From Streptomyces sp. NBC_00247 (GTDB lineage Bacteria; Actinomycetota; Actinomycetes; Streptomycetales; Streptomycetaceae): DNA of 64,000 nt. Both the position numbers and the translations under genes were made by a program. Of this stretch, positions 10,808 to 18,215 are shown in pieces; the first letter of the stretch is position 1, and every line of letters begins with the position of its first letter. The stretch covers positions 5,042,001 through 5,106,000 of the forward strand of contig NZ_CP108093.1 of the NCBI RefSeq assembly GCF_036188265.1. Reading direction: 5' to 3'. The notes under the pieces were generated by a model. That model did not search any database, had not been told where the DNA came from, and saw nothing but the letters and a program-made list of their open reading frames with translations.

Positions 10808-10880
10808 TCCCCTGTAGCTCAATTGGCAGAGCAGCCGGCTGTTAACCGGCAGGTTACTGGTTCGAGTCCAGTCGGGGGAG
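10808..10880 (+). tRNA. tRNA-Asn (GUU)
   Basis: A complete 73-nt cloverleaf. The acceptor TCCCCTG pairs with CGGGGGA and the discriminator is G. The anticodon stem GCCGG/CCGGC holds the loop CTGTTAA, giving GUU. The T loop is TTCGAGT. CCA is not encoded. Confidence 0.95.
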
Positions 10881-10885
10881 CGCGG

Positions 10886-10958
10886 TCCCCTGTAGCTCAA
10901 TTGGCAGAGCATTCGGCTGTTAACCGGAGGGTTACTGGTTCGAGTCCAGTCGGGGGAG
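10886..10958 (+). tRNA. tRNA-Asn (GUU), second copy
   Basis: A second 73-nt tRNA-Asn starts five bases after the first. It has the same acceptor and loops but a changed anticodon stem (TTCGG/CCGGA) and a few other substitutions. The pair is probably cotranscribed and ends at the hairpin at 10963. Confidence 0.95.
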
Positions 10959-10962
10959 CCAA

Positions 10963-10992
10963 CGGAAGAGGACCCTTCGGGGTCCTCTTCCG
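10963..10992 (+). terminator. UUCG-tetraloop terminator of the tRNA-Asn pair
   Basis: A perfect 13-bp stem (10963-10975 with 10980-10992) closes a TTCG tetraloop five bases after the second tRNA. It is followed by CGCGTTTG, so only a short T run is present. Confidence 0.9.
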
Positions 10993-11225
10993 CGTTTGTG
11001 GCCCCGCATGGGCCGCGACCGTATCGCACGTCACTCGCCGACCGCCCCGAGCCCCTCCGGCGCCTCTCCCGTGACACGTTCGGGTGGCTTTCCGGCCGCC
11101 CGGAACCGGGCAGCACGCAGCGCGGTCCTCAAGATCAAGCGAAGTCGACCAGCCGCAGCGAGAGATCGTATGACCGGCTATGCTGCGGCAGACGGCGCGC
11201 ACACTTGTACGCGCCACGCCGAGAC

Positions 11226-11299
11226 GGGGCGGTAGCTCAGCCGGTTAGAGCAGCGGACTCATAATCCGTCGGCCGTGGGTTCGAGTCCCACCCGCCCCA
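11226..11299 (+). tRNA. tRNA with CAU anticodon (Ile2 or elongator Met)
   Basis: A 74-nt cloverleaf with acceptor GGGGCGG/CCGCCCC and discriminator A. The anticodon stem GCGGA/TCCGT holds the loop CTCATAA, giving CAU. It lacks the three G:C pairs next to the anticodon loop that mark the initiator. It is therefore either elongator Met or the lysidine-modified Ile2 tRNA; sequence alone does not settle this. Its 3' end is repeated at 14824, making it the probable integration site of the neighbouring element. Confidence 0.92.
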
Positions 11300-11355
11300 C
11301 CCAGCTTCCCCAGGCAGAATCGTTCTGACCTGGGGATTCGTGGTTTCCGGGGGGC
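11276..11355 (+). repeat. attL-like repeat over the tRNA 3' end
   Basis: This 80-bp stretch starts in the T arm of the CAU tRNA and matches 14824-14903 at 75 of 80 positions. Mismatches fall at 11295, 11303, 11336, 11343 and 11353. The longest identical run is 32 bases (11304-11335). Inside it is a hairpin, CCCCAGG (11308) with CCTGGGG (11329) and inner CAGAA/TTCTG, probably the tRNA terminator. Weaker similarity continues to about 11396. Confidence 0.9.
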
Positions 11356-11498
11356 GTTATTGCGTGCAGCGTCAGCTGCGCGGAGGTGCGGCGAACGTGG
11401 GTCCCCAAACATCGAAGGTGAGCTTTGCATGGCTGTGAGCCGGCCTTTTGTGGTGCCACCTCAGTGGGAGGCGTCCTTGAGCGATCCCACGACCGTGA

Positions 11499-11810
11499 GA
11501 GAGACTCCCACCCGCCCTTTGGGACCGAGTCGGGGCTGCCGCGAACGCGGTCGCGCACTGCCGGACCGACGATCAGGACTTCCTGCTCCGCCTCGCAGTT
11601 GAGCCTGACCACCCCCTGATTCTCCGCATCGAGGTCTCTGGCGCGTGCGCCGACCAGCGCCCGCAGCCGCACCCGTGTCCGCCCGATGAGGGCTCCGAGA
11701 GTGGGCGCGGGCTGATTCTGGCCGAGGCGCTCACGTTCGACTGGGGCGTCATGGAGCGAGCCTCCGGCAAGACGGTCTTGGGGGACCGCGGTAACTGCCC
11801 GCGCCACATG
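11499..11810 (+). pseudogene. broken RsbW-like ATP-binding (HATPase) gene
   Basis: In the frame of position 11499 the translation carries hallmarks of Streptomyces anti-sigma-type ATPases. AAANAVAHC is the N box, then DFLLRLAVEPDHPLILRIEV, then SGRGLILAEAL, the G2 box, and GKTVLGDRG near 11770. A stop codon sits at 11496 in this frame, no start codon precedes the N box, and the N-terminal half is missing. The reading frame then runs on past its normal end. I read it as a 5'-truncated remnant just inside the left repeat. Confidence 0.6.
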
Positions 11811-11871
11811 CGCAACCGTGACGCGTGTTCACGAGTCCCTCACATGCGGACCGAACACCCTTGGGGGGAAT

Positions 11872-12384
11872 ATGACCACCGAACTGCCGCCACAGCCCAC
11901 CGAAGCACCCGCCCTCGCACCCGAAGACCCCACACCCGCAGACGCACCCGCCAGACGGCAGAGACCCGTCGCCGCGCTCCTCGCCGGCCTCGTCATCGGC
12001 GCCGGCACCGTTGGCGGCGCCTGGGCGATCAGCGCCAACAGCGGGCCCGGCGAACCCGGGACGTTCACCCTTGAGGGTTCGTTCGTGCTCACCGATAGCG
12101 TCGTCCCCGATGGCAATGGTGGCTGCGGAGGAACTCGCGGGTACGACGACATCAGCGAAGGTGTCAGCGTCACCGTGTACAGCGCCAAGGGCGACGTCGT
12201 CGCCACGGGCGGGCTCGGTGCATCCACCTACGACCAGGACACGTACGTCTGCCGCTTCGGGGTCTCTGTCCCGGACGTGCCGAGGGGGGAGAAGTTCTAC
12301 AAGGTGGAGATCTCCCACCGCGGCACCCTCCAGCTCAGCGCGGACGAAGCCGAAGCGGGCAAGTTCGCCGGTTCCCTCGGCTAA
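11872..12384 (+). CDS. membrane-anchored protein of unknown function
   Basis: A 170-aa protein that I do not recognise. A Pro/Glu-rich cytoplasmic tail of about 30 residues is followed by one transmembrane helix (VAALLAGLVIGAGTVGGAWAI, near residues 32-52). An exported domain of about 115 residues follows, rich in beta-forming residues with two cysteines. The ATG at 11872 has GGGGGGA close upstream. A terminator follows at 12400. It lies inside the tRNA-flanked segment and appears to be its own transcription unit. Similar short exported proteins occur in actinobacteria without assigned function. Confidence 0.7.
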   Translation: MTTELPPQPTEAPALAPEDPTPADAPARRQRPVAALLAGLVIGAGTVGGAWAISANSGPGEPGTFTLEGSFVLTDSVVPDGNGGCGGTRGYDDISEGVSVTVYSAKGDVVATGGLGASTYDQDTYVCRFGVSVPDVPRGEKFYKVEISHRGTLQLSADEAEAGKFAGSLG

Positions 12385-12399
12385 CCATCGGACGCATCT

Positions 12400-12429
12400 G
12401 GGCCCCGGCCGTCACCATCGGCCGGGCCC
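12400..12429 (+). terminator. terminator after the membrane-anchored protein
   Basis: A GC-rich stem (12400-12411 with 12419-12429, one bulged base) with a seven-base loop, 15 bases after the stop codon. Confidence 0.7.
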
Positions 12430-12674
12430 TTCGTCGCGAGTGCGGGAACGGCACCGGGGGATCCGCCGGCCGGACGTCACCATCCGTGGCGCCATGGCGG
12501 CCCTTGCCGGAGCTGAACGTCCTGAGCATCGCTACAGGCTGTCGAGAATCTGGGTGCGGCGTTCTGCCCCGTCAGCATCCACGGATACCACTCGCTTGTA
12601 CGCAGCCGGGTCTATCAGGAATTCATGACACTCCCGTCGGGCCGTCAGCGGAACCACCACTCACGTCGTGCCTG
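12430..12674. other. gap with no recognised gene
   Basis: I see no supported coding region or strong hairpin here. It separates the end of the membrane-anchored gene from the converging HicB-like gene. Confidence 0.5.
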
Positions 12675-13103
12675 TCAGGCGGCAGTGGGCTTCTTCTTGG
12701 CGCTCTTTTTCGGTGCCTTGGGTGCGAGCTGGGCGATGCGCTGGTGTGTGACGCCGAGCATGCGCCCTGCTTCGGCCTGCGTCAGTCCGAGGCCGACGAG
12801 TGTCTTGGCTGCTTGTGTCATCGCTACGCGGCGGCGCCGCTCTGCCTCTTGCGCGGCAGCGTCGGCTTCCTCGGCTTCCCGAACGACCTTGAACATCGCC
12901 GGGTCGGCCGGGACGAGGTCGACGGTGTAGGCAGCCGGATCGTCCTCGATGTCCAGAACGAGGCTGATCAGGTCACGCGCGTTGTCGTGGGCCTCGGTCC
13001 AGGTGAGGCCCTGCGTGACGTTCTGTTCCCCTTTTGGAAGGCCGTCGATGCTCACGACCCAAAAGCGTCCCTGACGCTCTGCTGTTGCCTTGTGCGTGGT
13101 CAT
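12675..13103 (-). CDS. HicB-like protein with C-terminal helix-turn-helix
   Basis: A 142-aa protein. The first 70 residues resemble the HicB antitoxin fold (GRFWVVSIDGLPKGEQNVTQ, then a helix EAHDNARDLISLVL). A charged Ala/Glu/Arg coiled segment follows, then a helix-turn-helix (LTQAEAGRMLGVTHQRIAQL, about residues 108-127) and a Lys-rich tail. It probably binds DNA. HicB antitoxins normally pair with a HicA toxin, but no HicA-sized gene is adjacent, so it is an orphan or has another role. The ATG has AAGGGG eight bases upstream. Confidence 0.75.
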   Translation of the reverse strand: MTTHKATAERQGRFWVVSIDGLPKGEQNVTQGLTWTEAHDNARDLISLVLDIEDDPAAYTVDLVPADPAMFKVVREAEEADAAAQEAERRRRVAMTQAAKTLVGLGLTQAEAGRMLGVTHQRIAQLAPKAPKKSAKKKPTAA

Positions 13104-13152
13104 TCAGTGCGCCCCTTTTTTTGCTCGGCCCGATGGTGTGCGGACGGTTGGC

Positions 13153-13191
13153 CCGGAGGCCGAGGAGGCTCACGCCTCCTCGGCCGTCCGG
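13153..13191. terminator. long hairpin upstream of the HicB-like gene
   Basis: A perfect 12-bp stem (13158-13169 with 13174-13185) and a four-base loop, extended by CCGGA/TCCGG with one bulge. No confident gene ends here, so it may be a terminator of lost neighbours or an insulating element. Confidence 0.6.
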
Positions 13192-13732
13192 ACTCAAGTG
13201 AGGCTAGAATTTTTAGAGCATATCCGCCTGGAAGCCTCCGACCTGCAGCGGTGTGTTCCCGTGGTCGCCGTGAATCGCAGCCGCAGTCCCTCCCGTCATG
13301 AGCACCCGACCTCGGCCGACGGACTCCGGCGACGAACCTGCGACAGTCACCGACGTGGTCCCGACTCGCTCCGCGGATCTCGCCAGTACGGTTCCGGGCC
13401 GCCGCAAACGGAACATCTCAAGTGGATCGATGGAGAGGGCGAGGTGCGATGGCTGGCACATCGAGGACCCATACTTCGCCCCGCGCGCCAACGCTCCTGC
13501 CGTGGTAGCTGCCGGTGCTGGGGTTGCGGGCGACGGGGCCGCAGCTGTCGACGAGACCCCTCGCGACCTTGCGGTCACTGCGGTTACGGCCCGCCGCCCT
13601 CGGTCGGGGAGTCGTAGTGCCACATCGTGCCGTGGCCCCCAGACTGGTTCGCCGCTACAGCCCCGCAGTTGCCCGGCAGGCGGGGGTGTAAGGGCGTTCT
13701 GGATAGGGGCAGTTGCTGTCCTGGATGCAAAG
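13192..13732. other. gap with no confident gene; AT-rich pocket
   Basis: Open frames exist on both strands (plus 13298-13735, minus 13213-13623). Neither has a recognisable domain, a convincing ribosome site or strong third-position bias. An AT-rich patch at 13205-13220 stands out against the rest of the window. A decayed gene is possible. Confidence 0.5.
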
Positions 13733-13758
13733 TAACCCTTGGGGGTAATGCTTGGGTT

Positions 13759-13785
13759 AAACCCTTGTGATCAATGCAAGGGTTT
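13759..13785. promoter_or_regulatory. inverted-repeat operator before the two-gene operon
   Basis: Nine-base arms AAACCCTTG (13759-13767) and CAAGGGTTT (13777-13785) flank a nine-base spacer. A third half-site, AACCCTTG, lies at 13734. The palindrome ends 15 bases before the ATG at 13801, a natural place for a repressor. There is no clear Shine-Dalgarno sequence after it, so the gene may be leaderless or nearly so. Confidence 0.6.
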
Positions 13786-13800
13786 GGGCATGCTCGACCC

Positions 13801-14133
13801 ATGACAGAGAAGAAGCTCCGCCTCATCCCCACCGGCACGTGCTGGTGTGGCTGTGAGAAGGAAGTCGGCCTCGGCAAGTTCTTCGCGCCCGGCCACGACA
13901 AGGTCGCTGAAGCCGCCCTCATCGCCATCAAGTACGGCTCTTCCGTACCCGAGTTTCTGCACACCCACGGCTATGGCCCCCATCACTCCGTCAGCCGTGC
14001 TGCGGTCGATGCCGGCGTTTGGGAGGAGTGCCGCGAGTGCTCCAGCGCACCCGGCTATCGAGGAACGGCGGAGAGTATCGCCAATCACCAGCGCAAGTAT
14101 CACCGCGCCGAGCAACAAGGCCCGCGCCCGTGA
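13801..14133 (+). CDS. small Cys/His-rich putative zinc-binding protein
   Basis: A 110-aa protein with a Cys cluster near the N terminus (CWCGC, residues 14-18) followed by FFAPGHDKVAEAALI. A second set follows, CREC near residue 78 and H/KYH close to the C terminus. The PGHD pattern after a CxCGC knuckle is one I associate with small phage and integrative-element proteins, though I cannot name a function. DNA or metal binding is an inference. Its stop overlaps the next start as GTGA, so the two form an operon under the palindrome at 13759. ATG 13801 is preferred over in-frame ATG 13774, which lies inside the palindrome. Confidence 0.7.
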   Translation: MTEKKLRLIPTGTCWCGCEKEVGLGKFFAPGHDKVAEAALIAIKYGSSVPEFLHTHGYGPHHSVSRAAVDAGVWEECRECSSAPGYRGTAESIANHQRKYHRAEQQGPRP

Positions 14134-14348
14134 CCATCGCGCAGATCTTGGAGAAGCCCATCCGGGCCCTCGGTGGCACCTGGGACACCCGGCGCGCCGT
14201 GACCGCGCTCCGCGACGCCGGTCACGGTGACGGCAACCAGCGGCAGCAGGAGAAGCGAGCCCGCAAATCCCTTCGCGATCTTGCCGCAACAGGCGTCATC
14301 GTGAAGATCGACCCGGACAGCGCCACCTACCGACTTGCCGAGCGGTGA
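14130..14348 (+). CDS. small winged-helix-like protein
   Basis: A 72-aa basic protein (TIAQILEKPIRALGGTWDTR, then a Lys/Arg-rich helix and a short beta-like tail VIVKIDPDSATYRL). The predicted helices plus a terminal hairpin resemble a small winged helix-turn-helix, but this is a pattern judgement only. Start is GTG at 14130, overlapping the upstream stop by four bases, so it is translationally coupled to the Cys/His-rich protein. It could be a control or accessory protein of the element. Confidence 0.65.
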   Translation: MTIAQILEKPIRALGGTWDTRRAVTALRDAGHGDGNQRQQEKRARKSLRDLAATGVIVKIDPDSATYRLAER

Positions 14349-14823
14349 GCACGCCCGTACGTGGGGCGGGCGCGGTCGAACTTTCGAAATGCGTATTCCC
14401 CGGTCCGTGATGGCGCATGGCCGTGGTGCCCCACAACTGCGTCGCCATCGCGATCGGTTGGGTCATATGAAGGCGAGGGACGCCAGCGGCCGGGTCATGT
14501 CCCGTCCGTGATGGCGTGGGCCCTCGGTGATGTTGTTCCGTCCTGCCGGATGGAGCACGCCATCGGCGAGGTGATGAAGGGAGAGCGTCGCCCGCGACGC
14601 GCTGCTGGTCCGCACCTGAGCGGCATGCTTCTGTATGCCGCACCCCTTGCGACACCGCGAGCCGATGCTTTCGCCGTCGGCCTGTCCGCTACGGACGTAG
14701 CCGCGCCCTGGGTCGGTAACGGCGTCAGGGAACTCGCGAAGCTCGCCGCAGCCCGGGGTGATTCGTTACGGGTGGCTATGTCCGTCGTTTCGGCATCGCC
14801 GCAGGTGAGAGGCGTCACTCCTA
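14349..14823. other. gap inside the element with no recognised gene
   Basis: A plus-strand frame is open from 14361 into the right repeat, but it has no recognisable domain and its end is the duplicated tRNA sequence. In tRNA-integrated elements this flank often carries the integrase; none of its active-site residues (R, HxxR, Y) can be recognised here. Confidence 0.5.
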
Positions 14824-14903
14824 TGGGTTCGAGTCCCACCCGTCCCACCCGGCTTCCCCAGGCAGAATCGTTCTGACCTGGGGGTTCGTGATTTCCGGGG
14901 AGC
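14824..14903 (+). repeat. attR-like repeat (partial tRNA copy)
   Basis: Second copy of the tRNA 3' end, 75 of 80 bases identical to 11276-11355. It begins at the T arm and lacks the D and anticodon arms, so it is not a tRNA gene. The tRNA-terminator hairpin is preserved. A further shared 12-base stretch lies at 14919-14930, against 11385-11396 on the left, after a 14-base gap difference. Confidence 0.9.
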
Positions 14904-15495
14904 TGCGGTCTCCGCAGCGGTGCGGCGAACCTGGGGCGCTCTGCGCTCTCGTGACCTTCCGGGCATTCGTGACCTGGAGTTTCGCGCCTTCTCGGTGGGA
15001 TGAGTGGTCAGTGGACCCGGTCCGCCGCAACGCGTGCCGCCTTGAAGGGGCGGCACGCACCGGCGTCCGGAGGCGTCAGCCCGAAGCAGGTCACCGAGGA
15101 CCCGTCCGGAGTGAGACGGCGGTACCGCTGTCGGCGGCCGTCGATGCCTCCGGGGACGAGTGCGCCTCAGACGACCGCGGTGGGGGCGGTTGGGTCGTGG
15201 ACTGCTCGGGGCAGGGCGGAGGCGTCCAAAACGGCCGGTCGAACGGATGGGCGAGGCCTTGGAGGCTTACGTCGTGGCGCCCGTGCTCCCCGGAGCGGCA
15301 GGTATGGCGACGGTGAGCGACCAGAAGCTTCATGCGTCGAGTGGCCTTTCCTTCCCCGTCGAGCCGCCGCTTCCCGGCGCGATGCGGGCGCCCCTCGGCG
15401 CTCGACGGGGCCGAGGCCGCAGGGGCCTGCGCTCGTGGCAGGCGGTGGTGGCGGTCGTCATCTCGGAGTCGGCGGCGCAGGGTGCCACGGCCGCA
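14904..15495. other. intergenic region right of the element
   Basis: No frame has a recognisable protein or convincing start. It holds residual similarity to the tRNA downstream region near 14930, then plain GC-rich DNA leading to the MFS promoter. Confidence 0.5.
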
Positions 15496-15526
15496 TGTCA
15501 TCATCTGAAGACATCATTTGATGACA
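15496..15526. promoter_or_regulatory. operator-like palindrome before the MFS-TetR operon
   Basis: TGTCATCA (15496-15503) and TGATGACA (15519-15526) form perfect eight-base arms around 15 bases. A second overlapping pair, ATGTC/GACAT, sits inside. The AT-rich palindrome ends 13 bases before the MFS start, where the cotranscribed TetR could block transcription. Confidence 0.65.
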
Positions 15527-15539
15527 ATCTCGGGAGAAC

Positions 15540-17057
15540 ATGCCGATGAATGCCCCTCACGCGACCGTCGACCTTCGGCAACGGGCCCTGGTCCCGGTGC
15601 TGGTGTTCATCGGCACGGTGGTCGCGGTGATCAGCAGCCTCGGGGCTCCGCTGGTGCCGACCATCGCCGAGGTGGACCACGTGTCCCTCTCCGACGCCCA
15701 GTGGTCGCTCACGGTCACCCTGCTCGTCGGTTCCATAGCCACCCCCGTGATGGGGCGCATGGGCGACGGCCCCCACCGGCGGCGGGTGGTGCTGGGAGCC
15801 CTCACGACGGTGCTGGCCGGCAGCGTGCTGGCCGCGCTCCCCCTGGGCTTCGGCTTCCTGGTCACCGGGCGCGGTATGCAGGGAGTGGGCCTCGGCCTCG
15901 TCCCGTTGGCCATCGCCACCGCGCGCGACGCACTGCCGGGAGGGCGGTCTCGCTCCGCGGTGGCGATGCTCTCCCTCACCACCGTGGCGGGCGTCGGACT
16001 CGGCTATCCGCTCACCGGACTGATCACCCAGACCATCGGCGTCCACGCCGCCTTCTGGTTCGGCGCCGTCATCAGCGGCCTCGCCCTGCTGGCCGCCGCC
16101 CTGGTCGTACCGCAGGCGGCCGGACGGGAGAGGCGGCCCCTGGACGCCCCCGGGGCGGCGATGCTCGCCGTCGGACTCGCCTCGCTGCTGCTCGCGCTGA
16201 GCGAGGGCGAGGTCTGGGGCTGGACCTCGGCCCGGGTGCTGGGCCTGGTGCTCTTCGCGCTGCTGCTCCTGGCCGGCTGGGGCTTCCACGAACTGCGCAC
16301 CGCCCACCCCCTGGTGGACCTGCGGACGCTGCGCAACCGGTCGGTGCTGACCGCGAACGTCGCCGGCCTCATAGCGGGCGTGGCGATGTACATGATGATG
16401 TCGCTGATCACCCGCTTCGCTCAGACCCCGGCCTCCACCGGCTACGGTTTCGGCACGTCGGTGCTGGTGACCGGGCTGGTGCTGCTGCCCTTCTCGGCCG
16501 CCAGTGTGGCCTCCAACAAACTGGTGCCGCTGCTGGTCCGGCGGGCGTCCACGGCGGCGGTGCTGCCGATCGGCTGCGGGATCTCCTTGGTGTCGATGGT
16601 GTTGTTCCTGTTCGCCCGGGGCAGTCTGTGGGAGCTCTTCGTGGTCATGGGCGTCGCCGGACTCGGTGTCGGTTGCACCTTCGCCGTGATGCCCGGACTG
16701 ATCGTCAACGCCGTGCCCGCGCACGAGACCGGCAGCGCCATCAGCTTCAACCAGGTGGTGCGCACCATCGGTTACACCACCGGCAGCGTCGTCAGCGCGG
16801 TCGTCCTGGAGGCGCACACCGCCCCGGGCCGGATCCTGCCGACGGACAGCGGCTACCAGGCCGCCGCCTGGCTGGGCTGTGCGATCTGGGTGGTCGCCGG
16901 GATCGTTACGATCGTCCTGCCCGGACGGGCCCGGGCAGGGGAGTCCGGGGCGACCGCCGGAACCGTGGACGAGGAACTGTTGATGGAAGAGAGCATCGCG
17001 GACGCCGAGAGCGCCGAGGACAGCGTGACCGCGGTACCGGGCGGACCCGTCAGGTGA
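15540..17057 (+). CDS. MFS drug efflux transporter (DHA2 type)
   Basis: A 505-aa inner-membrane protein with about 14 hydrophobic helices, the size and layout of the EmrB/QacA drug:proton antiporters. It has LVPTIAEVDHVSLSDAQW after helix 1 and the loop motif GRMGDGPHRRR between helices 2 and 3. It probably exports a toxic compound. The ATG at 15540 follows GGGAG; ATG 15546 is an alternative. The stop overlaps the start of a TetR gene as GTGA, so pump and regulator form an operon behind the palindrome at 15496. Confidence 0.9.
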   Translation: MPMNAPHATVDLRQRALVPVLVFIGTVVAVISSLGAPLVPTIAEVDHVSLSDAQWSLTVTLLVGSIATPVMGRMGDGPHRRRVVLGALTTVLAGSVLAALPLGFGFLVTGRGMQGVGLGLVPLAIATARDALPGGRSRSAVAMLSLTTVAGVGLGYPLTGLITQTIGVHAAFWFGAVISGLALLAAALVVPQAAGRERRPLDAPGAAMLAVGLASLLLALSEGEVWGWTSARVLGLVLFALLLLAGWGFHELRTAHPLVDLRTLRNRSVLTANVAGLIAGVAMYMMMSLITRFAQTPASTGYGFGTSVLVTGLVLLPFSAASVASNKLVPLLVRRASTAAVLPIGCGISLVSMVLFLFARGSLWELFVVMGVAGLGVGCTFAVMPGLIVNAVPAHETGSAISFNQVVRTIGYTTGSVVSAVVLEAHTAPGRILPTDSGYQAAAWLGCAIWVVAGIVTIVLPGRARAGESGATAGTVDEELLMEESIADAESAEDSVTAVPGGPVR

Positions 17058-17605
17058 GCGAGGGCAGGCGGCGGGACGCCGCCCGGAGCCGGCAGTTGCT
17101 GCTGGAGGCGGCTGCCGGCCTGTTCGCCGAACGTGGCTTCGATCGCAGTACTACGCGGGAGATCGGTGAGCGTGCCGGCGTGGATCCGGCCTTGATCGCC
17201 CGTTACTTCGGGGGCAAGGCGCAGCTGTACCTCGCGGTGCTCGATCTGGACCGTGCGGGGGTCCGGCCGGCCGACCTGCTGGAACCCGAGCGCAACCGCG
17301 GGCTGGTGAGTGGCGTGGATCTCCGCGGGCCGGGGCCGATCTTCCGTTCGGCCGTCGACCCGTTGAAGGAGCCGAACGTGCGGGATGCTGCCATGGAGCA
17401 GCTCCAGTGGCGTCTGGTGGAGCCGTTGTGCGAGCGATTCACCCGCGAGGGTCTGGACCGGCCGCGGTTGCGGGCGGAGCTGGCGGTGGCGGCGTTCGTG
17501 GGCATCGTGCTGTGCCGCCACGGCGGCACCCTGGGCACACTCGCCGGGGCCGACCTGGACGAACTCGTCCCCCTGGTGCTGGACATGCTCGGCCAGGGCT
17601 CTTGA
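17054..17605 (+). CDS. TetR-family regulator of the adjacent pump
   Basis: A 183-aa regulator. The N-terminal helix-turn-helix is classical (TTREIGERAGVDPALIARYF, about residues 36-55). The C-terminal ligand-binding domain ends with the family-like AGADLDELVPLVLDMLGQG. GTG at 17054 overlaps the MFS stop by four bases. The likely role is repression of its own operon with relief by the exported substrate, the standard arrangement for TetR-MFS pairs. The operator candidate is at 15496-15526. Confidence 0.9.
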   Translation: MSEGRRRDAARSRQLLLEAAAGLFAERGFDRSTTREIGERAGVDPALIARYFGGKAQLYLAVLDLDRAGVRPADLLEPERNRGLVSGVDLRGPGPIFRSAVDPLKEPNVRDAAMEQLQWRLVEPLCERFTREGLDRPRLRAELAVAAFVGIVLCRHGGTLGTLAGADLDELVPLVLDMLGQGS

Positions 17606-17882
17606 AGGTTTCGCCGGCGGCACCTCGCCGAGACCCTGGCCTCCCGCGCCCTGCCGGGGTCGTCGACGAGAAGCCCCGCCCGGCCACCGGCCACCGCCTC
17701 TCCTCGTGCCGAGCGGCCCGTCCTCTCGGCCCGGCGCCCACCGCCAGATGTGAGGCGCGAGGCCGGAGGTGTGAGAGGGCCGGCTGGCCGGCGCGGCCGA
17801 CGAACCGTGAACCTGGTCGGCATGGGCAACCACGCACCCAGCGGCAGACCGGCCGGACCAGGATGCCGCGGAGGGATTCCCC
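17606..17882. other. intergenic, nothing recognised
   Basis: GC-rich spacer between the TetR gene and the small membrane protein gene. No strong hairpin or coding signal was seen. Confidence 0.4.
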
Positions 17883-18215
17883 ATGGGCGTAGTGCTCGTC
17901 TGCGTACTCACTCTGCCCGCGGTGATCCTCGCGGGGTGGATCGCGTCCTGGTGGGGAACCCGGCGCCTGCGGTGGATCGGGCTGTCCGTCGGAGCCGCGG
18001 CCTCCGTGGTCTGCGCCGTCATCGGCCGGGACGCGATGGGCCCACGGACGGACCCGCACGCCCTCGGCTGCTCCTCGGCCTTGGAGTGCACGGACCTGCG
18101 CCCGGTCTTCGTCATCGCGTCCGGGCTGCTCGGGTTCGTGTCCTGTCTGGTGCTGGTGGTCCTGACGCTCGTGGTCGAGTTCGTCGTGCGCGTCCGGAGG
18201 AAGGAGCCGGCCTGA
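17883..18215 (+). CDS. small integral membrane protein
   Basis: A 110-aa protein with three hydrophobic helices: residues 2-22, about 30-47, and a long one from about 75 to 100. A short Cys-containing loop (LGCSSALEC) lies between helices 2 and 3, probably outside the membrane. The C terminus is basic (RVRRKEPA), suiting a cytoplasmic end. The ATG has GGAGGG upstream. I do not recognise the family and the neighbours give no functional clue. Confidence 0.65.
   Translation: MGVVLVCVLTLPAVILAGWIASWWGTRRLRWIGLSVGAAASVVCAVIGRDAMGPRTDPHALGCSSALECTDLRPVFVIASGLLGFVSCLVLVVLTLVVEFVVRVRRKEPA

Larger units (their letters stand above)
11276..14903. mobile_element. tRNA-integrated element or remnant without integrase
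   Basis: The segment is flanked by direct repeats of a tRNA 3' end, the arrangement left by tyrosine-recombinase integration. The left tRNA is complete. The right copy holds only the T arm and acceptor strand, and its one acceptor change would still pair as G:U. Contents fit accessory DNA: a broken ATPase gene, small unfamiliar proteins, a HicB-like regulator and AT-richer pockets near 13200 and 13740. No integrase, excisionase, Rep or Tra-like protein is visible. It could be a degraded element, a satellite mobilised in trans, or a decayed tRNA-region duplication. Confidence 0.6.

Noticed and set aside
13213..13735. Overlapping hypothetical genes on both strands
   Set aside because: No domain, ribosome site or strong codon bias on either strand; listed as a gap instead.
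14361..14876. Plus-strand 171-codon frame as an integrase or element gene
   Set aside because: No recombinase motif, poor codon bias, and its end is the duplicated tRNA sequence.
14824..14903. Possible second CAU tRNA gene
   Set aside because: Only the T arm and acceptor 3' strand are present; no D or anticodon arm precedes them.
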